Positions 60,653 to 64,000 of a stretch of 64,000 nucleotides of DNA are shown here, in pieces. A program made the translations under genes and the position numbers. The DNA comes from Prosthecodimorpha hirschii. Its GTDB lineage: Bacteria; Pseudomonadota; Alphaproteobacteria; Rhizobiales; Ancalomicrobiaceae. The notes below the pieces were generated by a model that was not told the origin of the DNA, did not search any database, and saw only the letters and a list, made by a program, of their open reading frames with translations. The DNA is taken from positions 916,307 to 980,306 of the forward strand of contig NZ_LJYW01000001.1 of NCBI RefSeq assembly GCF_001305515.1, read 5' to 3'. Each line of letters starts with the position of its first letter. Position 1 is the stretch's first letter.

Positions 60653-61888
60653 TCAGCGCTTGTTCTTGATCGGGACCGGCAGGTCCTTGGCCGGGATGGT
60701 GGCGACCCATTCGAGCAGGTCGGTATCGGTCGCGCCGGCCTTGATGCGCCAGTGATACATGTCCTGCATGGCCTGATGGTCCTCCTTGCGGAAGGTCATC
60801 GTGCCTTTCGGGGTCTCGAAGGCGAGGCCCTCCATGGCGGCGATCAGCTTCTCGCTGTCGGCCGATCCGGCCTTGGTCAGGCCGGCGACGAGGGCCGCGG
60901 CGGCCGAGAAGCCGCCGGCGACGAAGAAGTCCGGCGGGGCGCCGAAGCGCTTCTGATATTCGGGCTTCAGCCAGTCGTTCTGCGGGTTCTTCGGGAAGCC
61001 GTAATAGTAGTAGATGCCGCCCTCGGTGCCCGCGAAGGCCTTCCAGGCCGCCATCGCCGGCAGGATGTTGCCGCCCGGCGCCAGCGCGATGCCGAAGCGC
61101 TCGGGCTTCATGTCGACGAACTTGGCGAGCGGATGGGCGCCGGCCCAGATGAAGGCGATCACGCGCTTGCCGGGCTTCTCCTTCAGGGCGCCGAACAGGC
61201 GCTCGGCGGAGGGCGCGAAGTCGGCCGTATTGCCAGCGGCATATTCCTCCGAGACGATCTTCGCCTTCGGGCGGATGGCGGCCAGCGCCTCCTTGAAGGC
61301 GGCGACGCCGTCGCGGCCGAAGGCGGTGTCGAGCGCCATCATGCCGATCGAGACCTCCTCGCCGGCCGGAATCGCGGCCGCGGCCGCATAGGCGTCCTGC
61401 GTGGAGGACCGGCCGGTGCGGAACACGTAGCGGTTCCACTTCTCACCGGTGATCGAATCGGCGACCGCCGGCTCGACGATCAGCACCTTCTTGAACTCCT
61501 CGGCGACCGGCAGCATGGCCAGCGCGATCGGGGAGCCGGTGGTGCCGACGGCCACGTCGGCCTTGTCGTCGCCGTAGCATTCCTCCAGGAGCGACTTGCC
61601 GCGGTCGGGCTTCAGCTGGTCGTCCTTGACCAGCACGGTCAGCTTGTCGGCGCCGACCTGCATCGTGCCCTTGGTCAGGAATTCCAGCCCCATCATGAAG
61701 CCGTTCTCGGTCTGCTTGGCGTAGGCCTCGAGCGCGCCGGTCTTGCCGGCGATCAGGCAGACCTTGATCTCCTTGGCGGCGGCCGGCGCGGCGAAGACGG
61801 CGGCCGAGCCCAGCAGGGCGGCGGCGACGGCCGCGCCGAGCGGCGCGGTCTTGGCGGGGATGCGGAGTGCGGACCAGCGAGCGGACAT
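60653..61888 (-). CDS. Periplasmic substrate-binding protein of a Liv-type ABC transporter
   Basis: This protein has 411 residues. A signal peptide (about residues 1-38, LGAAVAAALLGSAAVFAAPA then AAAKE) precedes a Leu/Ile/Val-type binding fold: VCLIAGKTGALEAYAKQTEN, DVAVGTTGSPIALAML, SIGMMALDTAFGRDGVAAFK. The ligand is unknown; related proteins bind amino acids, amides or aromatic acids. GGGAGGTGA lies just before ATG 61888. It is the first gene of the operon, divergent from a TetR regulator and near acyl-CoA genes, so an aromatic or acyl substrate is possible. Confidence 0.92.
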   Translation of the reverse strand: MSARWSALRIPAKTAPLGAAVAAALLGSAAVFAAPAAAKEIKVCLIAGKTGALEAYAKQTENGFMMGLEFLTKGTMQVGADKLTVLVKDDQLKPDRGKSLLEECYGDDKADVAVGTTGSPIALAMLPVAEEFKKVLIVEPAVADSITGEKWNRYVFRTGRSSTQDAYAAAAAIPAGEEVSIGMMALDTAFGRDGVAAFKEALAAIRPKAKIVSEEYAAGNTADFAPSAERLFGALKEKPGKRVIAFIWAGAHPLAKFVDMKPERFGIALAPGGNILPAMAAWKAFAGTEGGIYYYYGFPKNPQNDWLKPEYQKRFGAPPDFFVAGGFSAAAALVAGLTKAGSADSEKLIAAMEGLAFETPKGTMTFRKEDHQAMQDMYHWRIKAGATDTDLLEWVATIPAKDLPVPIKNKR

Positions 61889-62008
61889 ATTCACCTCCCG
61901 GATCGAGCCGCCGGCGCAACGCCTGGATGCGGCTCGCATTTCCTCGGTTCGGACTCATGCCCTTGCGGCTTTCGCGTCGCCTCGGGCCGTTCGCTTTCGG
62001 ACCAGATT

Positions 62009-62022
62009 TGACACTTGAGTCA
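62009..62022. promoter_or_regulatory. TetR operator candidate TGACACTTGAGTCA
   Basis: An imperfect dyad (TGACnCnnGnGTCA) lies in the 230 bp between the divergent binding-protein and TetR genes, 96 bp before the TetR ATG. The left end includes TTGACA, a perfect -35 hexamer, so a repressor here could block a promoter. The layout resembles sites of fatty-acid and acyl-CoA-responsive TetR proteins. Confidence 0.45.
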
Positions 62023-62118
62023 TGTTTCAGGTGAAGCTATCGTTACCCTGTTCGGCCGTCAAGGTCGGGCGCGCCGAAGGGTCCGGGAGAGACCGCCGGC
62101 CGGGAGAGAGACGATAGG

Positions 62119-62748
62119 ATGCAGGAGCGCGCGAGCGAAGCGCCGCTGCCGAGGCCGAAGACCTCGCGCGGCGAAGCGACCCGGCAGAAGCTGATCGACG
62201 CGGCCATCCGCGAGATCGGACGGCGCGGCTTCGCGGATGCCTCGGTGGCCGGCATCACCCAGGAGGCCGGCGTCGCGCAGGGCACCTTCTACGTCTACTT
62301 CCGCTCCAAGGAGGAGGTGCTGCGCGAACTCGTGCTGCGCATGGGCCGGCGGCTCCGGCATTTCCTGACCCAGGCGACGACCGGCGCGGCCGACCGGCTG
62401 GAGGCCGAACGGCTCGGCCTCGTCGCCTTCCTGCGCTTCGTGCGCGACAATCCGGACCTCTACCGCATCGTCGCCGAGGCCCAGTTCGTCGATTTCGAGG
62501 CCTACCGGCGCTACTACGACGATTTCGCGGCCGCCTATGAGGAGGTCCTGAAGGCCGCCGTCGAGCGCGGCGAGATCAGCCCCGGCCATTCCGGCGTGCG
62601 CGCCTGGGCGCTGATGGGCATCGCCGACATGGTCGGCCAGCGCTACGCGCTGTGGGACGACCAGGCCTCGCTCGAGGAGATCGCCGCCGCCGGCTACGAC
62701 CTGATCGCTCACGGCCTGTCGCCGCAGTCGGCGGGAGGCGCCCGGTGA
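62119..62748 (+). CDS. TetR-family transcriptional regulator
   Basis: This regulator has 209 residues. The N-terminal DNA-binding domain reads TRQKLIDAAIREIGRRGF then VAGITQEAGVAQGTFYVYFR, a standard TetR helix-turn-helix. The helical C-terminal ligand domain (RFVRDNPDLYRIVAEAQFVD) matches acyl-CoA/aromatic-responsive members. It is followed by enoyl-CoA hydratase and acyl-CoA ligase genes with overlapping stops and starts. It is likely to repress these genes and the divergent uptake operon until an acyl-CoA is present. Confidence 0.93.
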   Translation: MQERASEAPLPRPKTSRGEATRQKLIDAAIREIGRRGFADASVAGITQEAGVAQGTFYVYFRSKEEVLRELVLRMGRRLRHFLTQATTGAADRLEAERLGLVAFLRFVRDNPDLYRIVAEAQFVDFEAYRRYYDDFAAAYEEVLKAAVERGEISPGHSGVRAWALMGIADMVGQRYALWDDQASLEEIAAAGYDLIAHGLSPQSAGGAR

Positions 62749-63587
62749 GCGCCAGCGATCTCGTCCGGCTCAGCGCCAGCGACCTCGTCCCGCCAAGCGC
62801 GAGCGATCTCGTCCGGCTCGACGTGACCGGCGCCGTGGCGCGCCTGACGCTGGCCCGCCCGGCCCGGCACAATGCCCTGGTGCCGGAGCTGGTCGATGGT
62901 CTCGTCGCCGCGCTCGATCGCATCGCCGGCGCCTCGCTCGATGCCCTCGTACTGGCCGCGGACGGCCGCAGCTTCTCGACCGGCGGCGACCTCGCCGGCT
63001 TCGCCGCCGTGCCGCGCGGCCAGCGCCGGGCCTATGCGGACCGGCTCGTCGGCGGCCTCAACCGCGCCATCCTGGCGCTGATCGAGCTGCCCTTCCCGAC
63101 CATCGCGCGCGTCCAGGGGCCGGTCACCGGCGGCGCGCTCGGGCTGGTGCTCGCCTGCGATCTCGCCGCCATGAGCCGCACCGCCTTCCTGGCGCCCTAC
63201 TATGTCGCGGTCGGCTTCGCCCCCGACGGCGGCTGGACCGCCCTGCTGCCCGACCGGATCGGCATGGCGCGGGCGCGCGAAATCCAGCTCCTCAACCGCC
63301 ATGTCGATGCCGACGAGGCCGCCCGGCTCGGCATCGTCACCGCGGCGGTCGATCCGGACGCGCTCGACCCGACCGTCGACGGCTGGCTGGCGACGCTCGC
63401 CGGCCACGAGGCCGGCGCGATCCTGGCGACGCGCGAACTGCTGATGCCGGCCGAGGCGACCGCCGCGATCGCGACGCGCCTCGCCGCCGAGAAGGCCCGC
63501 TTCCTCGACATGGTCGACGAGGCCGCCGTCGATGCCGGCCTCGCCCGCTTCCTGAACGCCCCGCGCATCCAGAAGGTCGAGCCATGA
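62745..63587 (+). CDS. Enoyl-CoA hydratase/isomerase family protein with N-terminal octapeptide repeats
   Basis: This crotonase-fold protein has 280 residues. The start is GTG 62745, overlapping the TetR stop, with GGGAGG 6 nt upstream. The first 24 residues after the start are three copies of an eight-residue unit (SASDLVRL, SASDLVPP, SASDLVRL). The crotonase core then has GRSFSTGGDLAGFA, IARVQGPVTGGALGLVLACD and a FAPDGGWTALLPDRIG active-site region. It probably hydrates or isomerises an enoyl-CoA. The stop overlaps the ligase start by 4 bp. Confidence 0.9.
   Translation: MSASDLVRLSASDLVPPSASDLVRLDVTGAVARLTLARPARHNALVPELVDGLVAALDRIAGASLDALVLAADGRSFSTGGDLAGFAAVPRGQRRAYADRLVGGLNRAILALIELPFPTIARVQGPVTGGALGLVLACDLAAMSRTAFLAPYYVAVGFAPDGGWTALLPDRIGMARAREIQLLNRHVDADEAARLGIVTAAVDPDALDPTVDGWLATLAGHEAGAILATRELLMPAEATAAIATRLAAEKARFLDMVDEAAVDAGLARFLNAPRIQKVEP
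62748..62819 (+). repeat. Three 24-bp tandem repeats in the hydratase N terminus
   Basis: Three consecutive 24-bp units, differing by a few bases, encode SASDLV followed by RL, PP and RL. Their length is a multiple of three, so copy-number change would keep the frame. Confidence 0.9.
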
Positions 63588-64000
63588 CGCCGATCCCGGA
63601 TTTCGCCCGCCGCCGCGCCGAACTGACCCCCGACCGCCTCGCCTTCGAGGAGCTCGCCACCGGCCGCCGCGCCACCTTCGCCGAGGTCGACGCGGCGACG
63701 GACCGCATCGCCGCCGTCCTGCGCGCCCGCGGCCTCGTCGACGGCGCCCGGGTCGCGGTGCTGTGCCACAATCAGGCGCGCTTCTTCGAGATCCTGTTCG
63801 CCGCCGCCCGCACGGGCGCCATTCTGGTGCCGCTCAACTGGCGCCAGACGCCGGCCGAACTAATCCCGATCATCGAGGATTGCGGCGCCGGCCTTCTGAT
63901 CCACGACGCCGCGACGGCGGAACTCGCCGCGGCGCTCGGCCCGATCGAACGCCTGTCCTTCGCCGATCTGGAGGCCGCGATGGCCGCCGCGGCGCCGGAG
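63584..64000 (+). CDS. AMP-forming acyl-CoA ligase, 3' end off the window
   Basis: 139 codons are visible of what should be about 500-550. The N terminus (PDFARRRAELTPDRLAFEEL then RRATFAEVDAATDRIAAVL, NQARFFEILFAAARTGAILV and PLNWRQTPAEL) is typical of ANL-family acyl-CoA synthetases. The P-loop lies beyond the edge. ATG 63584 overlaps the hydratase stop, so it belongs to the TetR-hydratase-ligase operon. Confidence 0.88.
   Translation, partial: MTPIPDFARRRAELTPDRLAFEELATGRRATFAEVDAATDRIAAVLRARGLVDGARVAVLCHNQARFFEILFAAARTGAILVPLNWRQTPAELIPIIEDCGAGLLIHDAATAELAAALGPIERLSFADLEAAMAAAAPE

Overview
The window is a 64 kb piece of a very GC-rich alphaproteobacterial chromosome. It is probably from the order Hyphomicrobiales (Rhizobiales). 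The grounds are the tuf/tRNA-Trp/secE/nusG/rplKAJL/rpoBC order, the style of the proteins, and an amino acid:[carrier protein] ligase, a family described from Bradyrhizobium and Agrobacterium. The genus cannot be fixed from the sequence.

Layout. (1) 1-13.2 kb, minus strand: the transcription/translation core rpoC (cut by the window edge), rpoB, rplL, rplJ, rplA, rplK, nusG, secE, tRNA-Trp and tuf. This tuf encodes an EF-Tu missing exactly 11 residues, which is most of helix D, and a second copy of the tuf 3' tail lies downstream. (2) 13.4-17.0 kb: an SCP2-like protein with an alpha/beta hydrolase, and an acyl-CoA dehydrogenase divergent from a LysR regulator. (3) 17.0-18.5 kb: no gene; five imperfect 254-289 bp tandem repeats and a C-rich tract. 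(4) 18.5-23.7 kb: catabolic genes (amidohydrolase, acyl-CoA ligase, SDR, thiamine-diphosphate enzyme). (5) 23.8-35 kb: the most unusual region. It has one carrier protein coupled to an adenylating enzyme and a ketoreductase-like SDR, with a divergent GNAT protein. About 5 kb further on is an amino acid:carrier-protein ligase, an acyl-CoA-dehydrogenase-like flavoprotein, a second carrier protein, a flippase-like exporter and a cupin. (6) 35-43.7 kb: a DUF1501/DUF1800 pair, a truncated haemoglobin, a LysR gene divergent from a two-subunit molybdenum hydroxylase, and a small membrane protein. (7) 43.8-48.4 kb: a KdpE/shortened-KdpD pair next to the K+ transporter kup. (8) 48.5-53.7 kb: a flavin monooxygenase, an aldose epimerase, and a CBS-BON protein plus PfkB kinase downstream of a perfect FNR/FixK-type palindrome. 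(9) 53.8-56.7 kb: a lower-GC protein with a secretion-signal-like N terminus, a CesT-type secretion chaperone and an AraC regulator, which together look like an orphan type III effector cassette. (10) 56.7-64 kb: a branched-chain-type ABC uptake operon (substrate-binding protein, LivG, LivF, LivH, LivM) divergent from a TetR regulator, an enoyl-CoA hydratase and the start of an acyl-CoA ligase.

The best candidates for a new system are the two carrier-protein cassettes at 24-35 kb and the effector/chaperone/regulator cassette at 54-56.7 kb. The most surprising single lesion is the EF-Tu helix D deletion. Two copies of a roughly 182 bp palindromic miniature element are present (about 29.8 and 46.1 kb). 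One of them appears to supply the stop codon of the amino acid:carrier-protein ligase.
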